The translations under genes and the position numbers were made by a program. Positions 23,991 to 36,700 of a DNA stretch of 64,000 nucleotides are shown here, piece by piece (the stretch's first letter is position 1; the number at the start of each line of letters is the position of its first letter). The notes under the pieces were generated by a model. The model worked only from the letters and a program-made list of their open reading frames with translations. It was not told the DNA's origin and did no database searches. Source of the DNA: Erythroxylum novogranatense (Eukaryota; Streptophyta; Magnoliopsida; Malpighiales; Erythroxylaceae); assembly GCA_029891385.1 (NCBI GenBank), contig CM057224.1:36833005-36897004 (forward strand). The letters run 5' to 3'.

Positions 23991-24259
23991 TTAGTTTTCT
24001 TTTCCTTTGTAAAAAAAAGAGAAAAAGAAAGAAGAAAAAAAAACTTATTTAATTATTATGAAAACTTTTAATGTTAAAAAACACTAACTTAATCTTATTA
24101 CTAAATTTAAAATTTAATTAGGTTATTAATTTTTACATTAATTAATAAATATTGTGCATAGTTACCTCGAAATACTTAAAAAATAAATAATATAAATTAG
24201 AGATAATGTTTGGGTAAAAGAAATAATATAAATGGAAGACGACAAAAATAATATTTAGG

Positions 24260-24784
24260 GCATGGAAGAAACAAGGAGACAAAAAAATGTTTCAATGATC
24301 CGTTCCGAAGTTGAAAGTTCAAATTGCGATTGGCACACAAAACAAAGGTTAGAACAAACGAACTCCCTCCTTCTCACTGCAACTCTCTTCTCTCTTCTCC
24401 TCAGTACCCATTTCTCTAAAACCCTTCTTCTCGAAGTAACTGTCTTCAGGTTTTCCTCTCAAATTCATCCATTTCCCTTTGTTTTCTATTCGGACATTTA
24501 GTTGCTCCTTTTAATGGTTTTCCTACACCGTCCTAGATTTTTTGTTTTTTTCGAATAATGTAGCTTGCTAAAGCCCGTTCCTTTTATGTTTTGCAGCTTA
24601 GGAAATGTCCTGAATGTTGAAATTCCTGACGAACTGTGAATGATTTATGAGATCTGAACTTGTAATTTTTCTGGGTCTTTTCAATTTGAAGTCTTGAGCT
24701 GCTAGTATGTTAGAAGGGTGCTTCCCGAATTTTCTAATTTTTTTCTCTGGTCTAATTTTACACAGGTGAGTTTCCGTCCCAGTG
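24260..24784 (+). promoter_or_regulatory. Probable 5' UTR of the formin gene
   Basis: CT-rich leader sequence (about 24360-24440), possible leader introns, and a TTTACACAG acceptor at about 24766 just before the formin ATG. The transcription start and leader splicing are not determinable from sequence alone. Confidence 0.4.
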
Positions 24785-27700
24785 ATGTCCCTTCTTAGTA
24801 GATTTTTTTATAGAAGGCCTCCAGATGGGTTGCTTGAATTTGTTGATAGAGTATACGGTAATAATATGAATTTTCATCTTGATCTTTGAGAATTGACTTT
24901 TCTGCTTTGTATAGCGGTGTGATATAAGCTTTTGTATGTTTAATGTATGCAGTTTTTGATTCCTGTTTCTCCACTGAAGTTCTACCCGATGAAATATACC
25001 AACTGTATCTACATGAAATCGTAATTGAGCTGCATGAAGCATTTCCTGATTCATCATTTCTAGCTTTCAACTTCCGTGAGGGTGAGAATCCGAGCCAGTT
25101 TGCTCGGGTATTATGCCAATATGATGTAACCGTCATGGACTACCCAAGGCAGTATGAAGGTTGCCCGCTTCTACCATTGTCTTTGATTCAACATTTTCTT
25201 CGTGTTTGTGAGAGTTGGCTTTACTCTGGGAATCATCAGAACGTCATTCTTCTCCACTGTGAGAGAGGTGGTTGGCCTCTATTGGCCTTTCTTTTAGCTA
25301 GTTTCTTGATTTTTAGGAAGTTGCATAGTGGTGAAAGAAGAACTCTTGAGATTGTACATCGAGAAGCTTCCAAAGGGTTCTTGCAGCTCTTGTCTCCTCT
25401 TAATCCTTTCCCATCTCAGCTTCGATATCTTCAGTATGTAGCTAGAAGAAATATATCCCCAGAGTGGCCACCTCCTGAACGAGCTCTTTCCTTAGACTGT
25501 GTCATTCTTCGTTCAATTCCAAGTTTTGACTCTGAAAATGGGTGTCGGCCAATAATCCGCATATTTGGTAGGAATCTCCATTCAAAGGGTGGGCTTTCAA
25601 CTCAGATGCTCTTTTCTATGTCGAAGAAGAAGAAAGCTGCCATTCGGCATTATCGCCAGGTAAGAGTCAGTCCTTGCATCTTTATCACTTTATCTGGAAG
25701 ATACATCAGTTTGATATGAACAAAGATGGCATTCTTTTGACAGGAAGATTGTGATGTGATTAAGATTGACATACAGTGTTTGGTGCAAGGGGATGTTGTG
25801 TTAGAGTGTGTGCATTTAGATTTGGATCCAGAAAGGGAAATTATGATGTTCCGCGTAATGTTTAATACTGCATTTATACGATCCAACATATTGATGCTTA
25901 ATTCTGAGAATTTAGACATTCTTTGGGATTCAAAGGAACGATATCCAAAAGGCTTCAGGGCAGAGGTGAACATTTCACTCATTATCTTTCTTTTACTGCC
26001 TGTTAGATATAGATTTACAATCCATCAAATAAATTGAAGTTTTAACTTCAGGTGTTATTTGGGGAGCTTGAAAGTGCTTCCCCTCCAAAAGCTCCAACGA
26101 CAATGTTAAATGGTGAGGAGAAAGGTGGGCTGCCCATGGAAGCCTTCTCTAGGGTTCAAGAGCTTTTCAATGCGGTTGAGTGGGTTGATAATAATGATGA
26201 TGCAGCTGCCTTGTGGTTACTTAAACAGCTTTCTGTCTTAACTGACACCAAAGAGTGGTCAAGATTGCAAGGAAAAGGGGGCTCATATGTATCACCTATT
26301 GATTCTGAAGAGGAAACATATGCATCTAGCACAGCAGATAGCTCTGATGAAGCATTTGATATTTTTTCAAAGTCTTCAACAGAATCAAAAAAATCACTGA
26401 AACCAAGTGTTGTTGATTCGATTCCCTTAGCTACTGAACCTGAAATAACACTTGATAAAATTTCTTCAGAACTTCCAGATCAACTATTATTAGAAACTGA
26501 TCCATCTGCTTTCCATCAACAACTAGCAGTTCCAAGCGAAGGAACTCCATCTTCATCATCTCTTCAACTGCTGCCTTCATCATCGCCTGCCGTTCCTATT
26601 CCTTCATCCACACATTCACCACCACCTCCTGCTCCATGTCCTTTGTCTAGCAAAAGCCCTTCAACCATTTCTGCACGAGTAGCTCCACCTCTGCCTCCAC
26701 CTCCACCTCCACCTCCACCTCCACCTCCACCTCCACCTCCACCACCTTTCTGTCTCCCAGTTGCGTCCATCCAAGATTTTAATACATCTCCAAACAACGG
26801 TATTTCACCACAAGCCCCTTCTCCACCACTCCCTCCTAAATTCAGCGGCAAAGATGCATCTTCGTTACTTTCAAATAGCATTGAAGGTTCGCCTTCATTT
26901 CCGCCGCCGCCTCCTCCTCCTCCTCCTCCTCCTCTCCCCAACAAAGATCAGAATCGACCATCTCCAACTGTGAGTAAAGCACCACCTTCACCTCCTCCTC
27001 CTCCTCCTCCTCCTCCAGCAGCCGGAGTAGCTCCATCACTTTGTCCTACATCCACTTCTAAACAACCACCACGAACACTGACCCCGCCTCCGCCTCCGCC
27101 TCCGCCACTATCATCTACATCCAATACGACCAATAATCAGCAGCCGCTGCCACCGCCTCCCCCACCACCACCGGTGCCACAATCTAATTTGAGTTCAACA
27201 TCTGTTACTAGTTCTTCACGTGGAGCTCCACCTCCACCTCCTCCACCTCCTTTTGGTCATAATTCCATGAATGCTCCTAGACCCCCTCCCCCTCCCCCTC
27301 CCCCTCTCCCTTCTAATTTGAGTTCAACATCTGTTATTAGTTCTTCGCCTAGAGCTCCACCCCCACCTCCACCACCTCCCTTTGGTCGTAACTCCATGAA
27401 TGCTCCTAGACCCCCTCCCCCTCCCCCTTCTTCAGGACCTGTGCGGATAAGTTCAGTCCCACCACCACCCCCTCCCCCTTCTTCAGCATCTGCAGTGCCA
27501 AGATCGGTTCCGCCACCTCCACCACCAGCTCCTAAGGCCCCTGCTGCTCCTCATCCACTGCCAAGTCGTGGTATGGTGCCTGGTCCAGCGCAACCACTTG
27601 AAGACAAAGTTTCAAATGTGCCACCTCCTCCACCTCCATCTGCAGGTCGGGGAAAAGCTTCCTTAGGGACAAGCAGTCAAGTGAGAGGTCGAGGTGTCAG

Positions 27701-30700
27701 TGGGACAGGTGTTGGGCCTAAGAAAGCTACTTTAAAGCCCTTACATTGGGTAAAAGTTACACGTGCAATGCAAGGGAGTTTATGGGCTGATTCTCAAAAA
27801 CAAGAAAATCAATCAAGGTGTGTGTATGCAAATTTCAAGTATCAGCGTTGCATTGTGTGCAGGATAGCTTAGTTCAGAGCATGAACATCACTTATGCAAA
27901 ATTTATTTTAAATCCAGAATTCACTTAAAAATGTTATGTTTACAATGCCATAGATGATGTAATGGGTTGCTGGTTTTGTGGTTGGTCATAGATGATGTAA
28001 TATTGAAAGCATTCACCTGCTACTAGTTGTGCAGAATAGCTTTGCAGAAACCCTCCTGTTTAAAATATTGATTGCTCTTATACTGTACATCTATAACATG
28101 TGTTCTGCTTGTTTATTATCCTGGTTATGTACTTCATGTCAGCTTTTAATAGATTTTTAATGTATCTTTGATAGTGCACCTGAAATTGATATATCAGAGC
28201 TTGAAAGTTTGTTCTCAGCAGCTTCTGCTGCTGATGGAGGTAGCAGTAATAAAGTTGGAGGTCGACGTGGCTCCAATGTCAACAAACTGGAAAAAGTGCA
28301 ATTGGTAAGGTGCTTTAAGAACTTATACATTTTTGACAAGATTAATTCTGGTTTTCATTCATAGCTGGTACTTTTAGATATTATTAGAGAATTCAGGGAT
28401 AAATACAACTGTTCTTCTGTTCTTGAAAGTCTGGAACATATTTTTTTGTTAGCTAAAGTCAGTCATCGTGCTTTATTCTGCAGATTGACCTACGTCGAGC
28501 TTATAATTGTGAGATAATGCTCTCAAAAATAAAAGTGCCTTTGCCTGACATGATTGTAAGTCAATCTTTCATCTACCTTGTTACATCTGTTTAACCTTTT
28601 AGATCTTAGACTCATATCTTCCTTTTAAGAATATCAAATTTTTGGTTATGTAGTTTTTGCTGTCATATTTCTATGAATACACCTAGTTTACAGGCGTTGT
28701 GTGGTCTAGAAAGGTAGTTATGCCAAAGTAGAGTGCAATCAAATTATATTAATTCTACTTGATAAGAGCACCTGGTAGAAAAACCAAGCTAAAGGCCACA
28801 GTTTTGTAAAACCACATGGAAAACAAGATTAAAAAACGGATGATAATATTTAGCTGTTTAATTTTGATGGACGTCTTGTTATATCCTCCCGAATCTTTTT
28901 TAATTTCTTAAGTTGGATGCTATGTTAATTTAAAAAATTGGGGGTAAATTGGTCTGCTGGAAAGAAGCACGGCGAAAGTCAATGCTAGAGGTCAATCTGC
29001 AATGCGTATTCTTTTCAATGTTGTTGATTGGCATACTGCAGCTATTTATTAGTTAATTTATAAATACAAATACTAATAGATAGCGAGGAAACCTAGGGAT
29101 TTTTGCAAAATGATTTTCCTCTCATTGTTCTTTTTCTAAAGCATCTTTATTTGCTGTAATTAACTAATTGGGTCGAGATGATACAGATTGATTCATTATT
29201 TCCAATTTATCTAATATTTGAAATGCTAGACCTGAATGTAAGATATGTAATTGGATTCAATGGAGGATCTTGAGAGTGCTAAGAAGCTGAAATAAAAATT
29301 CTATTGATGATAGCACTATGGGGAAAGTTGAGAAAGAAAAAATGAGCTCTGATTTACAATATTAATTTCATAGATAGGGGGAGAAGAAAATAAAACTTAA
29401 GAAAACTAGGCAGGTTAAGAAGAACACATGTGAGAAGTGAGAGAAGAGACGATATAAAGTTAGAAAGTAAAAGATAATGTAATTGGAACTTGGAATAAGG
29501 TACTTGCTTTCCATGTATAATTTTCATATATCAACCATAAATCATATACCACAAATTGGATATCTGTCTCAAAATTATGCATCAAATCTAAATTCTTGTA
29601 TTTCTGTTCATTAGTTGGTTCAGTTGTTATCTTTTCCAAGGTTCCCAATATGACAGGGCTTCCATTCTAATCTTCAGTAAGCCTATGTACTGGTCAGGAT
29701 AATTTTCCATGTGCAAAATAAAACAAAACTCTTAAGTCTGAGGCTTACTGATAGGAACCAGAAAAATAGGAGAATAGAAATAGCGAAGAATGGAATTTTA
29801 TTAACGAATTTGGAAGCAAGAATCTTAAACTCCCAAGTTAGTCCGTATGGAGAGGACTAAACTCCAAAACAAAAGGATTAATTTCTCTAGTTGTCGAATT
29901 AAATCTAGCTATCGATATTTATCTTGATAGGTTCCTAATCGAAATGCATTACTAATTCCTAAAGACATGGGATAAGATAAATAACAGATAGCTAAAATAA
30001 AGGCGATGTCAAGTTGGAGTTGGAGTCTCTTGTGCGAAGTCAAGTTGGTCTTTGAGTCTTGGTTACGTGCTATTCTAGATGTCCTTCGGAATAAGTCTTG
30101 AGAGGTGGTCTCGTATCAATGCATCCCTCTCAAAATTTGCCTTGTCCTCAAGGCGAAAAGAAGGAAACGGTCCTTAATAAGATCATAACTTTCCCAACTA
30201 GCTTCTTCCAAAGGACGGGCAGCCCATTGAACTAGTAGTTCTAAGTGGGAATGACCCGCTATTTGCACCCATCTATGAGCGAAATTTTTTCAAAGTTGTA
30301 GCACTAGCTCCAGTCATCATTAATAGGAAGTGGCGCTTGGAGGGTTGATGCAACTTGCCCAAATCTTTGGTCTTAACAAGGATACGTGGAAAATGGGATG
30401 TACCTTGAAGTTGTGGGTAAGTCCACTCATATGCTACGCTCCCCACACGCCGAATAACCTTGTATGGACCGAAAAATCTTGGAGATAGTTTTTCGTTTCT
30501 TTTACTGGTCAGGGACTTTTGACGGTATGGTTGGAGACGAAGAAAAACATCATCACCGGCCTGAAAACTGAGTTCACGTCTCTTAGTATCAGCTTGTTGC
30601 TTCATTCTAGTTTGGGCCTTCAAGAGGTGTTCCTTGAGGAGTTTAAGCATGTTGTCACGAGCAAGAAGCTGTTGTTCCAGTTCTGCTATTCGTGTTTCAC

Positions 30701-33700
30701 CTTGCACAAAAGGAGAAATAGTGGGAGGATCTCTGCCATAGACTATCTTAAAAGGTGTGGTGCCCGTGGAAGAATGGAATCTAGTATTAAAGGAAAATTC
30801 TGCCCATGCTAGGAAACGACTCCAAGAACGCGGTTGCTCCAAAGCAAAGCACCTTAAATAGGCTTCAAGGCAGCGATTAACAACTTGATGCGTCCGTCGG
30901 TTTGGGGATGATAGGAAGAGCTCATCTTGAGTTTGGTACCACTGAGTCTGAACAGTTCCTGCCAAAAAGCACTCAAAAAGACCGTGTCTCTATCGGAAAT
31001 AATGGATCTAGGAATGCCGTGAAGGCGGACAATTTCTTTGCAAAATTTTTCAGCAATCACCTTTGCAGTATACGGGTGAGAGATGAGAATAAAATGAACA
31101 TACTTACTGAGGCGATCAACCACTACTAGGATTGTGTCATAGCCGCCAGATTTTGGTAAACCAGATATGAAGTCCATTGAGATGTCGTCCCATATTCTTT
31201 CGGGTATAGGAAGTGGTTGCAAGAGGCCCGCAGGTGCCAGGGTTTGATATTTTGCTTGTTGACAGACTAAGCAATTTTGCACATAAGCCTTTACGTCCTT
31301 TTTCATTTGTGGCCAGAAGAAGGATGTTGTTAATCGTTTTAATGTCTTCAAGTATCCCCCATGACCTGCTACCATCGTGTCATGAGCTTCAGAAAGTAGC
31401 TTATGGCGCATGGGGTGATTCAATGGAACCACTAGGTGCTCCTTAAAGTACAGCTTGTGATCCACCATTTGAAAATCAGATTGAGAGGAGGGGTTTTGAT
31501 TTATATTGTCAATTATATCCATCGTGTAAGGGTCAGCCAATAATGCCTCATACCAGTGAGAAAAATCAAGTGGGATTGGAACCGTGAGAGTTAGGAGGTC
31601 AGCATGTTGAGGACGCCTAGATAAGGAATCAGCTCCTTTATTTTCCTTTCCAGCCTTGTAGATGATGGTGAAGTCGAATGGCAGTAACTTCATTAAGAGG
31701 CGCTGCTGCTCATTGGTTGTTAAGCGTTGACTGAGGAGGTATTTGAGGCTATTGTGATCAGTCCTCACAAAAAAATGATGTCCTAAAAGGTAATGCTTCC
31801 ATTTCTGCAGTGATAACACCAAGGCAAGCAACTCGCGATCATAAATAGATTTAAATCTGTTGGAGAATGAGAGACCCTTACTGTAATATGCGATTGGATG
31901 GTCAGCTTGGAGTAGAATTGCTCCAATCCCTTCAGAAGAAGCATCACATTCAACCATAAAGGGTTGAGTGAAATTAGGAAGTTGGAGGACCGCACCGTAG
32001 TAAGGGCTTGTTTGAGTCCGGAAAATGTCTCTTCTTCAGCCAAGTCCATTGAAAAGCATCTTTCTTGGTAAGGTCGGTGAGGGTCGTGCCAACAACCCAT
32101 AATTCCTAACAAAACGTCTGTAGTAACTCGTCAACCCTAAAATCCACGAGTTCCTTCACATTCGCGTGGCACCGCCAATCAACCACACTTGAATCTTTTC
32201 TTGGTCCACCTCAACACCGTTGGCGAAACCATGTGTCCCAAGAAAGTGATGCGTTGTTGGCCAAAAGACATTTAGATGCTTTGGCATATCTCGTTGTTCT
32301 TGCAAAGATTCTTAGTGTGAGTTGCAAATGCTCCAGATGATGTTCCAAAGAAGGATCAGATTAGAATATCATCGAAGAATACGATGATGAACTTTCTTAA
32401 ATAAGGACGGAAAAGTTCATTCATTGCGGATTGGAAGGTTGAAGGGGCATTGGTGAGGCCGAAAGGCATAACAACAAATTCGTAGTGGCCTGAATGGGTT
32501 CTAAAGGCTGTTTTGGGGATATCAGCTGGGTTGACTCTTATTTGGTGGTAACCGGAGCGAAGGTCAATTTTTGAAAAAATGGTGGCTCCATATAACTCAT
32601 CAAGAAGCTCGTCAACATTTGGTATTGGGTATTTATCAGGGGTTGTAATCTGGTTGAGCCTTCTATAATCAACGCACATCCGCCAAGAATTATCTTTCTT
32701 TTTAACAAGAAGAACGGGGCTAGCAAAAGGGCTGGTGCTGGGTTGAATAAACCCAGATTTGAGTAAGTCAGCAACTTGTTGTTCGATTTCGGTTTTTTGG
32801 AAATAAGGATAGCGGTATGGGCGGATATTTGGTGGTTTAGCATCAGGTAGGAGAGGGATGGAGTGATAGTGCTTTGTCGGTATGGTGGAAGATTTGTAGG
32901 TTCCTCAAACACATTTTCAAACTTCTCCAAGATCCTCCGAATTGGAGCGAGGATGGTGTTTTTTGAATGTACTTCCTTCTTGGACAAATACTGGAAACTA
33001 GCTCCTGAATTTGGCTTGGGTGGCAATCCTTGAAGCTTGTATTTTTTCCCATTCAAGTAAAAGATTAGGAACATCTCGTTCCAGTTTGCCTGAACTGTAT
33101 TTAGAGAAGCCAACCATCTGATACCTAAAACAACATCTGCTCCACCAAGTGAGAAAGGGTAGTAATCCTGGGTAATAGTAAGACCAGGTAATTGAATAGA
33201 AATATTGTGGCAGATACGGTTGCAGCAGATGATCTCTCCATTACCGATTTGTACACCAAAAGAAGATACACTTTTTACCGGTAATTTCTGCTCTTCCACG
33301 ATTTTTTTGTGAGTGGAGCCGCTGTCCACCAAAATCAGCACCTTGCGGTTTCCTAGCACTCCTTGTAGCTTTATCGTTGTGCTGGTAGGGTTGCCCAAGA
33401 TCGCGTGGAGGGATATCTCGGCGTACTCCCCTGTTTCGTCGTCAACGGCGTCAGCACTGTTCTCGACTGGATCTGCTGCAGGTGCGTCATCGTCGTCAGC
33501 CATCTCCATAAGGGTGAGAGTCGCAGCCTTGCACCGATGGCCTGGGGAGAATTTTTCGTTACACCTGAAACACAATCCCTTGGCTATGCATTGCTGTCTT
33601 TCCTGTTCCCAAGGTCGAGGCATTACGGTTCGTGAAGATGAGGCATTCTTGGTGGGCGTTGGTTCGATGAGGGGTAGATTGAGTGGAGACACGAGAGAAA

Positions 33701-36700
33701 GGGATTTGCGAGGAATGGGGCTTGTTTTGAGTGACCCATCGATTTGTTTTGTTTCCACGATTGATTTGCCTTTTGCTCAAATTCTAAAGCCAAGCTCATT
33801 GCCCTATACACGGATCTGGGTTTATGTATTCTTACATCAGCTTTTAAATCATCTCGCAGCCCATGGAGAAAAATACCCAAAAGACAATGTTCTGGCCAAT
33901 TTTTTACTCTTGCCGATCTTTTAGCAAATTCTTGGCGGTATTCTTGTATCGTCCCTGATTGACGGATAGCACAAAGATGTTCATCGGGGTTTTGAAATTC
34001 AGCGGGACCATATTGCTCTTGAAGTGCGTTCACTAGCTCCTCCCAATATAAAATGGTTCTCTTGGAATTAATCCAAGCGAATAAATCAAGAGCGTCACCT
34101 TCCAAATACATAGCCGCCACATCAACCTTTGATTCCTCGGGTGTTTGATAATACCTGAAATATTTCTCGGCCTTCAAAATCCATCCACGTGGATCTCCTC
34201 CATCAAATCTAGGGAAATCAGTTTTGGTATAGGGAATTTTATGAGGGCCACGACTTCCCCATGATTGTTCTCCTTCTTCATCCTCTTCTTTCCAATGATT
34301 TCTGCCGCGATTGCTATCTTCACCCAATTCTAGACCTTTCCCCTTATTACGGCTGGTCTTAAGTCTTTACTTCACTGCCGTGGTGTCGATCACGTCCAAC
34401 CTTGCTGCTAAGGCTGAAAGTTGTTGTGATAGTGCCTCCATAGACGGTTCAGGTATGTTGGTATGTGTTCCGGGGTTTACGGATGTGGAACGTGTATTGA
34501 CCATGGAAGTTTAACCTGCTTTGATACCAATGATAGGAACCAGAAAAATAGGAGAATAGAAATAGCGAAGAATGGAATTTTATTAACGAATTTGGAAGCA
34601 AGAATCTTAAACTCCCAAGTTAGTCCGTATGGAGAGGACTAAACTCCAAAACAAAAGGATTAATTTCTCTAGTTGTCGAATTAAATCTAGCTATCAGATA
34701 TTTATACTGATAGGTTCCTAATCAGAATGCATTACTAATTCCTAAAGACATGGGATAAGATAAATAACAGTAGCTAAAATAAAGGCGATGTCAAGTTGGA
34801 GTTGGAGTCTCTTGTGCAGAAGTCAAGTTGGTGCTGGAGTCTTGGTTACGTGCTATTCTAGATGTCCTTCTGGAATAAGTCTTGAGAGGTTGTCTCGTAT
34901 CACTTACATTTCATTTTTGTCTTTTACTTACTATTTTAGAGATGGTTATCTTTGTTTGTTCTGTTAATCTAAGTTGTATGACCTTTAGGACTTCTGAATT
35001 CCTCTTTTTGGACATGTAAAAATGATTTTGCTAATGTTCTTGTCTGCAGAATGCAGTTCTGGCTTTGGATTCTTCAGCCTTAGACATAGACCAGGTGGAG
35101 AATCTGATCAAATTCTGTCCCACTAAGGAAGAAATAGAAACACTGAAGGTAGATGATTTTTCTTCTAATTTTACTGAAGGATGGATTTGCTTGCATGTGA
35201 ATAGGTGTGGCTGGAGACTCTATTTATACTTGCTCTGTGTGGCTTCTTGTAATATTTTTCTTTTCTTGTGTGCTTTTTCAAGTTCTCATCAGATTTAATT
35301 GCAGAGAAGGGAGTTTAATCTTAACTTACTTTTTTGGAGGGAACTTGATTGAATTATCTTTCGTCTGCTATTGGGTTGTGCTTATAATCTGATTAAAGGA
35401 AACTTGATTTGAACTACCTTTAGGTCCCTGTGTAACTAAGGAAGGTGTTGTAAAATGCTAATATAACCATAAAATAAAAGTTCTCTGTTTCTCTTGCAAA
35501 ATCCAACTTTTTAAAGGATAAACCATTACCAATTTGATAGTGATTATTTTGAGCAATCAAAAGGTTTAACATGCGGGACTCAGCCTGTGGTTAAAGCATG
35601 GATTTTTTTCCTCTGGCTTTATTCCACACTTAGACAAATGTTAACTATTTAATTTGTTGTCTTTTACAGAACTATAATGGTGACAAGGAAATGCTTGGAA
35701 AGTGTGAACAGGTTAATTTTGATTCTATGAACTTCAATGGTTAGAAGCCTATAATTTGGTTGCTAATGGACAATACATCTCTTCAGTTTTTCCTTGAGCT
35801 GATGAAGGTTCCAAGAGTAGAAGCTAAGCTACGAGTATTTGCTTTTAGACTCACGTTTTCTAGTCAGGTATTGCTCTATATTGTCACACATATGACTTGG
35901 CATTCGATTAATTTTAAATAACTTGTTATTTTACCTTTCTTCAGGTTGATGATTTAAGAAGGAACCTCAATACAATCAATGATGCTACAAGAGAGGTGCG
36001 ATTAAAGTTAACTGTTGCATAGACATATTACTGAATATGGAACTTTTTTTGCTTCAAAATTCTCATATGTTTCAGGTAAAGGAATCTGGAAAATTGCGTC
36101 AAATAATGCAAACAATATTAACTTTGGGAAATGCTTTGAATCAAGGGACAGCTAGAGGTATCACTTCAGCAGCTCTGGATTAAATTTCTTTTAAGTTTAA
36201 ATTTCTTTTTACTTAAAAAAAATTTCCTTATTTTTTCTTGCTTGTAACAGCTTCCTTGCATTTGTTTTATTTATTTTTCAGGATCTGCTGTAGGATTTAA
36301 ATTAGACAGCCTTCTTAAATTATCTGATACTCGGGCAAGGAACAACAAAATGACTTTAATGCATTATTTATGCAAGGTATATATTACTTGCATGTTATGA
36401 TATACATTTTGGTTTTTGTGGAGAAGAATTGCTGTTTTCATGAAGGCTTTGTTGTCAACTATAATAGTTAAAACTGGTGAGTTTTTGAATAACCATTTTG
36501 ATGGCCTTACAATGCCTTATTGTTTTGGAACAACAACAACAACAACACCTAGTAGAAATCCTGTTGATATGTGGGGTCTGGGAAGGTCCAGTAGTATGCA
36601 GCTTTACCCCTAATTAGTAGGTAGACAATGCTTTATTACTTTGGATTAAAAAAAAATTCTTGAAAATTCATTGTGAATATATCTTGGCCTTCCAATGATG

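Larger units (their letters stand above)
29749..34902 (-). mobile_element. Full-length Ty3/gypsy LTR retrotransposon, antisense in formin intron 6
   Basis: The 5.15-kb element is flanked by an exact 5-bp target duplication CTTAC at 29744-29748 and 34903-34907. LTRs lie at 29749-30118 and 34531-34902 and begin TGATA and end TATCA. On the minus strand the primer-binding site TGGTATCAAAGCAGG (34529-34515) follows the upstream LTR and matches initiator-Met tRNA priming. A purine-rich tract (about 30135-30119) precedes the other LTR. The internal region codes gag, protease, RT, RNase H and integrase in the Ty3 order, but the frames are broken. High similarity of the LTRs suggests a fairly recent insertion. 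Confidence 0.95.

Noticed and set aside
24758..25136. Minus-strand open frames opposite the first formin exons
   Set aside because: They are shadows of well-supported formin exons with good splice sites on the plus strand.
26564..27133. Minus-strand Gly-rich and Glu-rich open frames opposite the formin FH1 domain
   Set aside because: They are the antisense and shifted-frame reading of CCN proline codons. There is no independent gene signal.
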